Part shown: piece after piece, positions 1 to 9,523 of the stretch
Position numbering within the stretch: position 1 is the stretch's first letter
How the letters are laid out: each line of letters opens with the position of its first letter
Assembly (NCBI GenBank): GCA_963920575.1
Contig: OY986974.1
Span: 18,828,795-18,892,794 of the forward strand
Origin: Narthecium ossifragum
Taxonomy: Eukaryota; Streptophyta; Magnoliopsida; Dioscoreales; Nartheciaceae
Length of the DNA: 64,000 nucleotides
Direction: 5' to 3'
Translations under genes and position numbers: made by a program
Notes under the pieces: generated by a model
What the model was told of the DNA's origin: nothing
Databases searched by the model: none
What the model saw: the letters and a program-made list of their open reading frames with translations, nothing else

Positions 1-350
1 CATTTTTTCATCCGAACATGCATGCCATGCCATGCCACATAATGTGGCATGGTACAGATAATCCATCTGTTGCTTCGAAGCCAAGGATCGCATTAAATCC
101 CCACCGGGTGCCAAACAGCCATTCTCAACGGTGTACGGCGGTGTCAGCCCGTGAGAAGACTGTTGTGCGCTTGTATTAAATGAGTCGTTAACTACACATA
201 GAAATTCACGCGCGTAGTTAACAAACACGCATAAAACACTAACATCATAGGCATATATCATTTTTTGCGCGTGGTTTTCACAATATGCGCGTAAAAAGTA
301 TGCTAATGTTGCACGAAAAGTGCACAACAATAAGTATGCATAAAATACCT

Positions 351-840
351 TAATTGCTAACGATGAAAAACATCTTAACAACGCACGAAAAATACATTAA
401 CAACGCATAAAAACAATAATAAGTACGCATAAAAACACCTTAACTGCTCATGATGAAAAACACTTTAACAACGCACGGAAAATACATTAACAACGCATAA
501 AAATAACAATAAGTACGCATAAAAACACCTTAACTGCTCACGATAGAAAACACCTTAACAACGCACGAAAAATACATTAACAACGCATAAATAAAACAAT
601 AAGTACACATAAAAACACATTAACTGCTCACGATCGAAAACACCTTAACAACGCACGGAAAATACCTTAACAACGCATAAAAACAACAATCAGTACGCAT
701 AAAAATACCTTAACTGCTCACGATGGAAAACACCTTAATAGCGCATGTAAAATATCTTAACAACACATAAAAACAATAATAAGTATGCATAAAAATACTT
801 TAACTGCTCACGATGGAAAACATCTTAACAGCGCATAAAA
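351..840. repeat. 90-bp tandem repeat, about 5.5 copies
   Basis: The phrase taactgctca recurs at 441, 531, 621, 711 and 801, with a weaker copy at 351, so the period is exactly 90 bp. Each unit contains acgcataaaaac, caccttaac and aacgcacg blocks, so it is itself built from shorter related words. The array is the core of the foldback-type element. Confidence 0.85.
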
Positions 841-847
841 ATAATAT

Positions 848-1033
848 GGTGAATGCATCAAGGAAATGCATGGTTTTTACGGGAGTTGATGATGGTGAAG
901 CAATGCATGGTTTTTGCATGGTGCACTTGTCGCGTAATCTGGTAAATGCACCGAGGAAATGCATGTTTTTTGCGGGAGTTGATGATGGTGAAGCAATACA
1001 TGGTTTTTGCATTGTGTATTTTTTTTAAGCGCA
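848..1033. repeat. 93-bp tandem duplication
   Basis: Two copies start at 848 (ggtgaatgca) and 941 (ggtaaatgca). They share gggagttgatgatggtgaag and repeated atgcatgg words. They adjoin the 90-bp array but have a different sequence. The short ORFs here are repeat translations, not genes. Confidence 0.75.
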
Positions 1034-1310
1034 TATAGTGATAATCACGTGTAGAAAAATGATATATGCGTATGATGTTAGTGTTTGATGTGTGTTTGTT
1101 AACTACGCCCATCACTTTCTACGTTTAGTTAACGACGCATTTAATGTGAGTGCATGACAGTTTTCTCACGGGCTGACAACACTGTACACCGTGGTGAATC
1201 ACTGCTTGTCACATGCGATTTTTGACTTTGAAGTAACATATGGATTATCCGTGTCATGTCACATGACCGTATCATGTCAGGTCATGTGACATGGCATGCA
1301 TGTTCTGATA

Positions 1311-1884
1311 GGAAAATTTGAGATGGGAATTTTAGATGGCAAAAAATCCGATAGAGGCATGGTGGTCGTAGTTGACCGGCTGGAGTGGGTTCCGAGGATG
1401 GTTAATTCCGCCGGGGTGAAGGAGGAGCTCAGACCCGTCACTTGGAGCCGCCGTCATCCAAAGCCGCCGGTCGCTGGAGCTCAGACCTGTCTTCATCCGC
1501 CGCGGTCTCCTCCTCCATCTACCTCCGAATTTCCCAGTTATTTCCTATGTTTTCCTCTTATTCTCCTCAGTTTTTTTTTGTTTCTTTTTTTATTTTCTTT
1601 CCTTCTCTTCTTCCCCACTGGTTTTTTCTCTCCTCTTTTCGTCTATTTCTCCCCTCTTCTTCCTCTATTATTTTCCTCACTTGTCTTCCTCATCTTCCTC
1701 TGTTCTCTTGCCTCCCCGTCCTTCCCCATAACTTGGGCGGTTGCAGCAGCCCTTCATCACCTTGCATCGTCGAGGCGGATGTGTCGGCGGACCTCGTGGC
1801 AGTCCTGCAACCACCGCCGCGTTGGCCAGAAATGGCCGCCCCGGAGAGCGATCAACACCGAGAAGAGAGAGACACCCGCCCGGT
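1311..1884. other. Intergenic, polypyrimidine-rich, no supported gene
   Basis: A T/C-rich stretch runs from about 1,540 to 1,730. Before it the phrase ggagctcagacc occurs twice (about 1,426 and 1,476). ORFs here are runs of F, L, S and P from the pyrimidine tract and show no domain. Confidence 0.5.
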
Positions 1885-2339
1885 GACGTGGCGAAATTGG
1901 GTCAAAAATATGTTTCGAATGTGCTGACGTGGACAAGAATTTGAGAAGAAAAGTCAAATTAGGTTAAAAGGTTGGTCAAAATTGGCTTTCCATCGGGCCG
2001 CCTAACGGCGTCTGTGCGTCTGTGCTGAGACCCAAACAGAAGTCGATTTTAAACAGAGGGATTCAATGTCCAAGATTTTAGAAGGTGAGGAAACATATAA
2101 AATTTTTAATGAAACTGTAGGGTACTAATATAATTTAGTCAAAGAAAAACTATGCAAATATGGCTTAAAAAATCGAGGCATTTGCTTAATTCCATAAGAA
2201 GTCTCCGTGAGACTCATTTTATTGAAATCAAGGTAGGTCAATCAACAACCTCAAACAAAGACCAAGATTAATCCAATGTCCAATAGACTTTTACATCATC
2301 TTATTATCTCCTATTATACGTAGGTTTTGGGGGTAAACT
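1885..2339. repeat. GST 3'-flanking segment shared by copies A, B and C
   Basis: The stretch starting at ccggtgacgtggcg is repeated beside copy B (from about 54,061). Its inner part, from gattttaaacagaggg, is repeated beside copy C (from about 58,130). It holds the 3' UTR of GST-A (minus strand). The C version is almost identical to this one, whereas the B version is clearly more diverged. Confidence 0.75.
2218..2223 (-). terminator. Poly(A) signal of GST-A
   Basis: AATAAA on the minus strand, about 117 bp past the stop codon of GST-A. The same hexamer in the same context follows copies B and C. Confidence 0.55.
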
Positions 2340-3169
2340 TCAATTGGCAGCAGGAGGAGCATTCCACACAGCTTGGAGCTTCTTGATGAGCTCTAGCAGC
2401 TCCTCGGTTGTAGGCATAACCTCCTTCACTGCATTTTCAACACAGAAACACTCAGCCCAGCCAACCAACAATGGAATCTTGGCCGTGTCGAGGAATTTGA
2501 CGCCAGTCAAGTGCTCTAAGGCCTTGATCCAACCAAGATAGCTCCCAAAGGCGATGTCCAAATAGCCAATTGAATCTCCTCCAAAGAAACCCTTTCCATT
2601 ACTGCACTTGTCAAAGGCATCCTCGAGCAACTCGAGTGTTGTAAGCAATTGGTCGATACCTTGCTTCTTGGCCTCCTCGGTCTGTGCTTTGAGAATGCTT
2701 AGTGCAGCAGGGAAGAGCTGCAAACAAGGAGATGACACAAAATGTCAGTCTTTAGGATGCTTAATTAGTCATTTGATGGACGGCAGCGAGAGATATTCTT
2801 GGTGAGATGTACCTTATCGTCGACATAGACAGACCAAAAGCGTGCAATAGCGCGCTCGTAGGGGTCGGAGGGAAGGATTGAGGGCATGGCAGAGGAGGCC
2901 CAGACATCGTCGATGTACTGCACAATGATCATGGACTCGCAAATGGGCTTGCCGTTGTGGATGAGCACAGGAATTTTCTTGTAAACAGGGTTGGATTTCA
3001 GCAACAGCTCGCTCTTTTCCCCAAACTTCCCATGGAGGAACTCGTAGTACACTCCTACGAGGAACTCGTAGGTCACTCCTTTCAGGTTCAGCGCGACCCT
3101 TGCTCTCATCACAAAGGGGCTCGCTAGCGCCCCGATCAACTTCACCGCCACCTCCGCGCCTGCAGCCAT
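2340..3169 (-). CDS. Tau-class glutathione S-transferase, copy A
   Basis: Conjugates glutathione to electrophiles such as xenobiotics and herbicides; cytosolic dimer by family. Exon 1 is 3169-2813 (119 codons), intron 2812-2718 (95 bp, GT..TTTGCAG), exon 2 2717-2340; product about 244 aa. The thioredoxin-fold half has the tau serine in ASPF (about residue 17), [11 protein letters not shown], and the glutathione-binding [10 protein letters not shown]. The helical half carries [13 protein letters not shown] and ends VWNAPPAAN. The single phase-0 intron after VYVDDK is the tau-family position. Relative to copies B and C it has an extra VGVYYEFL that repeats the preceding TYEFL strand, and about 18 further substitutions. 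No stop codon interrupts it. Its promoter lacks the TATA box of the other copies, so expression is uncertain. Confidence 0.9.
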
Positions 3170-4160
3170 TTTTCCACTACAATTCCTTCTGATTATTGAT
3201 TCCCTCTATGAGGCTGTTGCTTGCTATGCAATAATATTATAGAGTTAGCTTGAGTTAATCTTGTGCAGCGAGAGAGACGTAGATGAATTTTAGCGTCGCA
3301 ATGGCGTCATGAATGCCGTCACGTAGCCAGTCAAGACGAGCCTGGCCGGCGGTCTTCCACGGACTTTTTTCATTCGTGTTTGGAATAGTGTAGAACTGTA
3401 GATGGATAAGGAGTACTGTGTTGTTGCTTGGGTTCAAGTTAGTGTTGGCCAAATTAAGCTATACTAGCTGATATTTCCATGAATAGATGCATTTTAGTAT
3501 TATATTAGATTCTTAACGAAACCCCAATAGAGGAAGAGAGAAGTGAAGGGACAAGAGGGAAGATGGAAGAGGACTGAGAATTGAGAAACAGGGATCTCAT
3601 ATATTGATATATAATGGTAATTATATTACACATGATTTCATGATGTACTCGCCCTCGTGGCTTAACTTATCAAAAAAAAAAATTATAATGGTAATTATAT
3701 TAAAAAAATATTGACTACAAATTGTATTCTAGAGATAAATAAGGATAAAAAATTTTAATATGAGAAATATGTCCTTGGTAAAAAGACAAAAATAAAAATG
3801 ATGAAAACGGTAAACTATATATGTAGCCGCCGTGAGGAAAACCACAATGATATAAAACTAGTGCATGCGGGTTAGGGATAGCGATGGGCCGGGTTTGCCC
3901 ACAATCAGCTTGACCCGTCCAGCTTGGGGTGGAGAAATGGGGGTAATGATCACATTGGTGGGGTGAGCTAGATTAATCGGGGCGGGTTAATGTGGGGATG
4001 AGGTGGGGATGGGTTTTGGTCAACCGCCCCACTTTTGACCCGACCCAAATATAGCTCTAAGTATTTTTATATAATTATTACTTTTAGTATCATATTAAAA
4101 AATTTCTTTTTGAAAGTATGTGACGCTTGAAAGTTGAAATCGACGTGCTTGTGGATAAAT
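3170..4160. other. 5' flank of GST-A, part of the duplicated unit
   Basis: This stretch resembles 55,316-56,148 plus 57,437-57,530 (upstream of B), and its part near 3,510-3,850 resembles 59,520-59,780 (upstream of C). It contains the GST-A promoter region and AT-rich DNA, but no gene. The TATA decamer seen in B and C is missing: tgcaataatattatagag stands where they have a longer sequence with ctatttatag. Confidence 0.6.
3866..4060. repeat. GGGGCGGG-type repeat, remnant of a DNA transposon end
   Basis: This G/C-rich stretch (gggccgggtttgccc, then tggggatgggttttgg) is repeated at 55,955-56,140, with a related inverted copy at 57,755-57,960. Paired ends of this kind suggest a hAT-like element that came along with the duplicated GST unit. 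No TSD was found. Confidence 0.35.
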
Positions 4161-4660
4161 AACCGTCATTTTCGTCACAAATGATTATTGTGAGATTACA
4201 TAAATTGATCACAAAAGATATTTAACTTAATTTTTTAAACAAAAGATAATGGACAATGACAAATTAAATAGACATTATAATCACCAAATGCTCATTGCCA
4301 TAAAATTGAAAAATATTCATCCAAAAAGGTTTTCATAAACAATACAAAAATTTGTCCACAAATAGGTCATATTAAAGTGTCAAAGAAATGTAAAAAACTA
4401 GTAGAAAGAAAAAAACTAATACAGCCCATCCACTGCTGTCGCATAATAGTCCACCCACTAGTACCGTATATAGTTGAAAGTTTCTGTAAGAAAAAAAATC
4501 CAAAAAGATGTGACTTAAAAATTTTGTACAATAAAAAAAGGAATATAATATTGAGTTAAAAATATTATACCTCATTGAATGAGGAATTGAAGACATTCCT
4601 TTGTCCATATGCTCGATGATTGACTCCATTAATTTTTCTAACGATCAGTTTTTTCAGTCA
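4161..4660. other. AT-rich intergenic, no gene seen
   Basis: AT-rich sequence separates the GST-A unit from the transposase remnant. Short ORFs are present but none shows a recognisable domain. Confidence 0.4.
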
Positions 4661-5272
4661 AATTCTGCATCTCCTTAATCAATCAATTCAACTACTTGTG
4701 TATCAGCTGCATTAGCTCGTTTCTCTGCTTGATCTAATTGCATACAGGTGTGTTGTCCCCCGTTTGTCAATGAACTGGGCTTCACACCATACCCAAGACC
4801 AGGTACATACCCTGGGGTCCTAGCATGTACTTTCTCACATATTTCATCATCAGTCAGTTGTTGACCTCTCTCTGGCACTGGCTGAGACTTGAAGGTAATG
4901 ATTTGCAGTTACGAATATCATAAGTATAAGCAATTTGCATTGTTATAAAACTATGCATAAGATTTAAAATAATAAGTAAAGAAGAAAAGACTTATATAAT
5001 TCTCTACGGCTTGTTTCAAGGTCCAAGTCCCATCCTTACAATGTGTTTTCTTGTAGAATTCAACCGTTCCAATATCAGATTCTGGCTACTCAACATTACA
5101 GTATTATAATATGTTAGAGCATGTAATAAAAAAGTTCAAATCTCACAACTATATTATTAATATTAGGCTAATATACCAACTCCTCTCCGCGTCATATAAA
5201 AGACTTGGATCCCAGACAATGAAGAACTTTAAGCTTGGATTGATTTTCTTTACTTGTCTTGCTCCTAGCTTG

Positions 5273-5288
5273 CAACAAATTAGTATAA
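5273..5288. repeat. 16-bp TSD, left copy
   Basis: caacaaattagtataa, repeated exactly at 6025-6040. Confidence 0.8.
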
Positions 5289-6024
5289 TCAACATTCATG
5301 GGCCGTTTTGTCGTCGTTTACTTCGATGACATCCTGGTGTACAGTTCTTCTGCGGAGGATCACTTGAAGCATCTGGTTCCATATAGAGGGGTTCGAGGTG
5401 ATTCAGACTCGAGGACGAGTCCTTTCCAACCAGGGGAGGATGATGCAGGACTAAGCTCAGACCTGATCGAGTCCGATCCGGAGCAGCTCCCGAGGCGATC
5501 CGGACGCGTTTGGACCCCATCCGTCCGACTCAGATCTCCGTATGACCCAGACCGTCAGATGGGCATAACTTTCGACCACGACGTCCGATCGGGGCGTGCG
5601 ACCAGTCGAAACGACCGGCTCGACGAGCCCGTCATGATTCATCAGAGATCGAAGATCTCTCCATGACCTTGACCTCCGAATCTCTAGATTCCTTTTCCTT
5701 TGGCTTAAAATCTAGTTTTAGTGAAAAACTTTCCTTTTTAGGCAGTTTGTTCGGTCTTTCCATTTTTAGCAAATTTCCTATTTCTAGTAGGTTTTCTCCT
5801 CTTGGAATTCCAGGTTTAGTATTTGGACTAGGTTAATTATGTTTGAGTCCATGTATGCGTTGGTCTAGTCTCTCCTTAAACATATAAAAGGAGGACTTAG
5901 GGTTTGTAAGGGGCATTTTTGATGATGAATAAAAATTAGGGTTTTTGGTTTCCCCCCTTGAAAAATCTGGTTGTCTCTCCCATAGAGAGGTTCACGTTTA
6001 CCCTACGCCACTTCTTATACGCAA
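5289..6024 (+). mobile_element. Chimeric Ty3/gypsy retro-fragment between 16-bp TSDs
   Basis: The insert opens with a reverse transcriptase core, FVVVYFDDILVYS (5,301-5,340). A dozen residues later it jumps to a segment like the far end of gypsy pol (SRTSPFQPGEDDAG, near 5,410). It then continues into LTR-like DNA with ataaaagg and gatgaataaaaattagg. The rest of RT, RNase H and integrase are missing. A 16-bp TSD is far longer than the 5 bp an LTR integrase makes and fits LINE-type reverse transcription at a nick. No poly(A) tail is seen. It split the transposase remnant. Confidence 0.6.
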
Positions 6025-6040
6025 CAACAAATTAGTATAA
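6025..6040. repeat. 16-bp TSD, right copy
   Basis: Exact copy of 5273-5288. Confidence 0.8.
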
Positions 6041-6660
6041 ATATAATAATCCAACTTCATGCTATTCAGATATTCTATAACCCAACCAAGTATACATTAT
6101 ACCTGAAACTTTTCGGACATTATGTAATCACATAAAGTGTTCCAATCATCGTGCTGTATGTCTGAGTAAGGGTGCTTGCGTGCCTCATTTATCGATTCGA
6201 ATGACCTTATGCGTTTATACAATTTATGCTGATAATTGGAGTAGCACTCACTAAGCGTGCGATTGATGACTTCTTTAACGTGTTCATCATGCAAGTCTAG
6301 GTCGAACTTGTCCTAAAAATATAGAAGACAATTTCTGACTGCAATACAAAACTTTAAAGAAAAATCGATGAACATACAAAAATATATTCACTTATGGCAA
6401 GTCGTGCAAACATTGGTTCTTTAGCATAATTTATCACATCCCTCCATTTAGGCACACTTAAAGGAGCAAATAATCGACAAACAAAACCCATTTCGGATGT
6501 GAAAGTACCAGTATCCTTACAAACCGGGCCCCACTTGTCTGCCGGAATACGTACATCTTGTATTTTTCCGTCAGTTCTTAACTTCTTTTGTATTGCAATG
6601 CCTTGTGATAAGCCTTGTTTTCTTCTAATAGTAGTTGAAGTTGAAGCTACATGAAAGATA

Positions 6661-7639
6661 AATATTTAGCAAGTTAAACGAGACAAAAAGAGCTATCAGT
6701 AGAGGCGGAGCTAGACATCAACTAGACTATTAAAATAGATGAAATAACTACTGATCCTAACTTTGTTTTGATGATGTCAATATGTGTATGATGATAAAAA
6801 AATGATTTGACATCTATATCCCTTAATTTGGAACTCTTTAAATTCAATTTTTAGATGTTTTTGTACTGATAGTCTATGTCAGCACAGTCGATGTCGTGAT
6901 CGACCGTGCCATAGCACGGCAAGACTTGGCCAATCTGGAGTGATCATGGCGGTCTATCCAAGTATCGACCCTGAATGCATCATTTTCTCACTGAGGCTGA
7001 CGGTCGATGAGACGGTCGATCGTAAAGAGTTGACGATTGATGCAATGGATGATCCGGGTTATTTTTAGCGCAACGGATGATGCAACGGTCGATGATACGG
7101 TCGACCGTGAAGACTGGACGGTTGATGCAATGGATGATTTAGACTTTTTTTTTTTTGAGTGCGACAGATGATGCAACAGTCTATCCATGGATCAACCATC
7201 AGCCTGCGCTTGGACTTTCAATAACTAATGGGGAGAAGAAAAGCTTTCATACCCAAGTGGTTATCAGCAGTAGGTACAAGAGATTGTTGAGGTGAAGAAT
7301 TTGTCAATAGCGATAGTGAGGCAAGAGTTGATGAGTCAGTCGATGCCAAATTATTAGAACTTAGCATACAACCATTCACAAATACGTAGATTTAGACATA
7401 CTAATGGCGGTAGTTAAAAAAATGACCAAAGCTACATGTTGTTTGTATGGCTAAATCTACATGCTATTTTTGCTATTTTTGGAAAATTACCAAAAAGTTG
7501 TTCATATAATGGTTTTCGATCATTATAGAAATTAAAATTTCTTCCTAACAAGATCAATAAGAAAGCAGCCAGCCCATGGTTTTCGATCTATATATGATCA
7601 TATGAATTCATGCTAAAAAAAATGAAATGTTAGCGTTTT
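6661..7639. other. Intergenic with palindrome-rich LTR-like fragment
   Basis: No gene is visible. Bases 6,880-7,200 contain repeated tcgatcgt/tcgaccgt words (acggtcgaccgtga near 7,098), like the palindrome cassette of the solo LTR at 45,955-47,594. The last bases before 7,640 are the target site of L1A. Confidence 0.4.
6885..7195. repeat. Palindromic GTCGAC-core motif cluster
   Basis: About eight variants of ggtcgatnnt / gtcgaccgt occur in 310 bp, interspersed with gatgatgcaa. The resemblance to 46,295-46,590 suggests a fragment of a related LTR U3. The full LTR is not present. Confidence 0.4.
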
Positions 7640-7655
7640 GAATAAATTGTGCTCC
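7640..7655. repeat. L1A TSD, left copy
   Basis: gaataaattgtgctcc, repeated exactly at 13621-13636. Confidence 0.9.
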
Positions 7656-9523
7656 GCCCCGCCCGCCGGATTTTGGCCCTGAAAGTGCTCCTCCGGCTCC
7701 AAGGTTTCCTGGTCTTCACCTGGTTGGTCGGAAACCCACTTCCTGGGCTCAAGTGACTGCCAACTCCTCCAGTGCACAGGTCAGGATGAGTGGAAGCGAT
7801 CTCGCCGACGAGATTGCGACGAAGGGGGTAGGTAAGTTCCGGCTGGGGCGAACGGAGATGCCACCGGAGCTTCTGCAGCGGATTAGAAGCAAGTGGAATC
7901 ATACACTTTTTGGGCGTTTTGTGGGTGGAAGAGTGGGGTTGGAGTTCCTGCGACGTCGTCTAGCCGGGTTATGGAGGACGGATGCGCCATTTCTAGTGAC
8001 GGACATGGCCAATGGGGTTTTCGCATTTAAATTTGAGTCGGAAGAAGATATGATGCGCATCTTCACCGGCGGTCCTTGGATGGTTGACGGGCTTACTCTC
8101 TCGCTTATCAGATGGAGGAACTATTTCCGGCCAACTGCTACGGCTTTCACGAGGGCTCCAGTTTGGATCAAGATACCAGACCTTCCCCTAGAGTTCTTTG
8201 ATAGGGAAGCCATCTTCAAGATGGCTATGAATGCAGGGACCCCTCTAGCCATAGATATGATAACCAAGATCACTGATAGATGTAATTTTGCCAGAGTTTG
8301 TGTGGAGGTAGACCTCACTCAGCCGGCCTGTATAGGAACTCTATTGGAAGGAGGGGATGGAGAAGGACCTTTCATACAGCCGTTCGTATACGAAAACATC
8401 TCTCTCTGTGATGGCTGTGGGTTTTTTGGGCATAAGGAGGAGAGATGCCCGGAGAAGACGAAGGTTCCTCAGGCTAAAGGGGAAATGGGCAAAGGGAAAG
8501 AGGTGGACGGCATGGAGTGTGAAGAGATCCGGACACCAGTATTCCGCAGTGGGGAGGATGCGCATCGTGATGATTCCCGGGAGAGGACGGAGGAAGATGA
8601 GAAGGGCATAAAAGCAGTTCTGGGAGAATGGCATACCGTGCAAAACCGCCGACGTTGGGGGCGTCGGCCCCAACTGGCTAAGGCATGGCCGGAGAGAGCT
8701 GCTCCGGCGAAGGCGGATCAGCAGAGGTGGCGGGCGAAGGGGGGTGATGCAGAGGTACGGATGTCAGTGCCAGCTCAGTAGACCACTCCTGACACGATGC
8801 AACCGGCATCTGCTGACGCGCGACAACGCCCTGACAGTGGGAGACGTGTACCAAGGGGAGAGAGCGTGGACGGCGTAGAGACAAAGAAGGCAGATGGTGA
8901 CAAGGCGACTGGCGAGAAGGACGGCGGCGCCGGACCTAGGGTTGGCAGCAAGGGGTCTCAGCATCAGAGGGGCTTGGCTCCTTTTATTGGGCACGTGGGG
9001 GCCTCTAGTAGCCATGGGCCAGTGAGAGTATGGGCCGATGTGGCTGCTCACACAAGGAAGGCGTGGGCTGGGCCGAATAGATTTATACCTTTAGCACGTA
9101 CTACTGCTGATTTAGATGATGAGGAGCTGGCTGGGCTTAGCCTGCATGAATTGGGGTGGTACGCTCGTTATCCCGCGTGGGTATCAAACTTTTGAATCCC
9201 TTGACCAGGGCGAAGTTGGTGATGGCGGGGAGCAGCATATACAGGAGGATGTCATGGATGAGTATTACCAAAAGGGGATAGCAGCTATTGACCAAGCTCT
9301 GCATAGTGATGTTCCGATGCTAGCTCTCATGCATGGGGAGGAGGACTCGCTTAGCCAGGATATGGAGGAGGCAGACGATCGGCACACCCCGCCTGGCTTC
9401 ACTCCGGTGCGCGCTGGCTGCTAGCAGATGGAGGAGGACCTCCAGGTGACAGGAGGGGATGCAAAAAGGTTTAAGACGTCGGTTGAAGGGGACGAGCATC
9501 CCTGTATGGATGGTATCCCATGA
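7656..9523 (+). pseudogene. L1A ORF1 (RNA-binding protein), truncated and interrupted
   Basis: ORF1 proteins of plant L1 elements bind the element RNA. A DUF4283-like region (about 7,830-8,400) includes LFGRFVGGRVG, GPWMVDGLTLSLIRW and WIKIPDLPLEFF. A CCHC knuckle, CDGCGFFGHKEERC, follows at about 8,408-8,450. The N-terminal ~100 codons are missing. A TAG at 8779-8781 interrupts the frame, which then continues to about 9,195. A +1 frameshift at 9,115-9,195 and a second TAG at 9422-9424 precede the final TGA at 9521-9523. That TGA overlaps the ORF2 start, as ORF1/ORF2 also overlap in L1C. Both nonsense codons are next to or within CAG-rich context. The GTG at 7753 is not a real start. Confidence 0.8.

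Larger units (their letters stand above)
1..1310. mobile_element. Foldback-type element with long inverted arms
   Basis: The first ~300 bases and bases ~1025-1304 are inverted copies of each other. Examples are gaacatgcatgcc near 15 against ggcatgcatgttc near 1291, and cccgtgagaa near 149 against ttctcacggg near 1161. The arms are imperfect and the left arm may begin before the window. Between them lie two unrelated tandem arrays and no long ORF. Long arms around a repeat core fit a non-autonomous foldback or Mutator-like DNA transposon. No TSD can be tested because the left end is at the window edge. Confidence 0.6.
4675..6660 (-). pseudogene. Decayed Ptta/En/Spm-type plant transposase
   Basis: Read on the minus strand, separate exon-like pieces occur in the order expected for the plant transposase family often listed as Transposase_24. 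About 6,650-6,400 contains DKWGPVCKDTGTF..SEMGFVCR. About 6,310-6,097 contains INEARKHPYSDI and WNTLCDYIMSEKF. About 5,100-4,980 contains VEFYKKTHCKDGTW. About 4,890-4,675 contains LTDDEICEKVHART and PGYVPGLGYGVKPSS. The pieces are separated by AT-rich intron-like DNA, and the gene is split by the retro-fragment at 5,289-6,024. Stops between pieces make it non-functional. The family assignment rests on motif memory. Confidence 0.6.

Noticed and set aside
351..840. CRISPR-like array
   Set aside because: Units are contiguous 90-bp repeats without unique spacers, and the DNA is from a plant.
1296..1886. 196-codon ORF
   Set aside because: The bulk translates a T/C-rich tract into poly-Phe/Leu/Ser; no domain and no homologous copy.
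5298..5666. Stand-alone 122-aa gene
   Set aside because: It begins with a gypsy RT core and lies between TSDs; it is a retro-fragment.
7753..8781. L1A ORF1 starting at GTG 7753
   Set aside because: The frame is open back to the insertion junction and the protein is truncated; the real start was lost.
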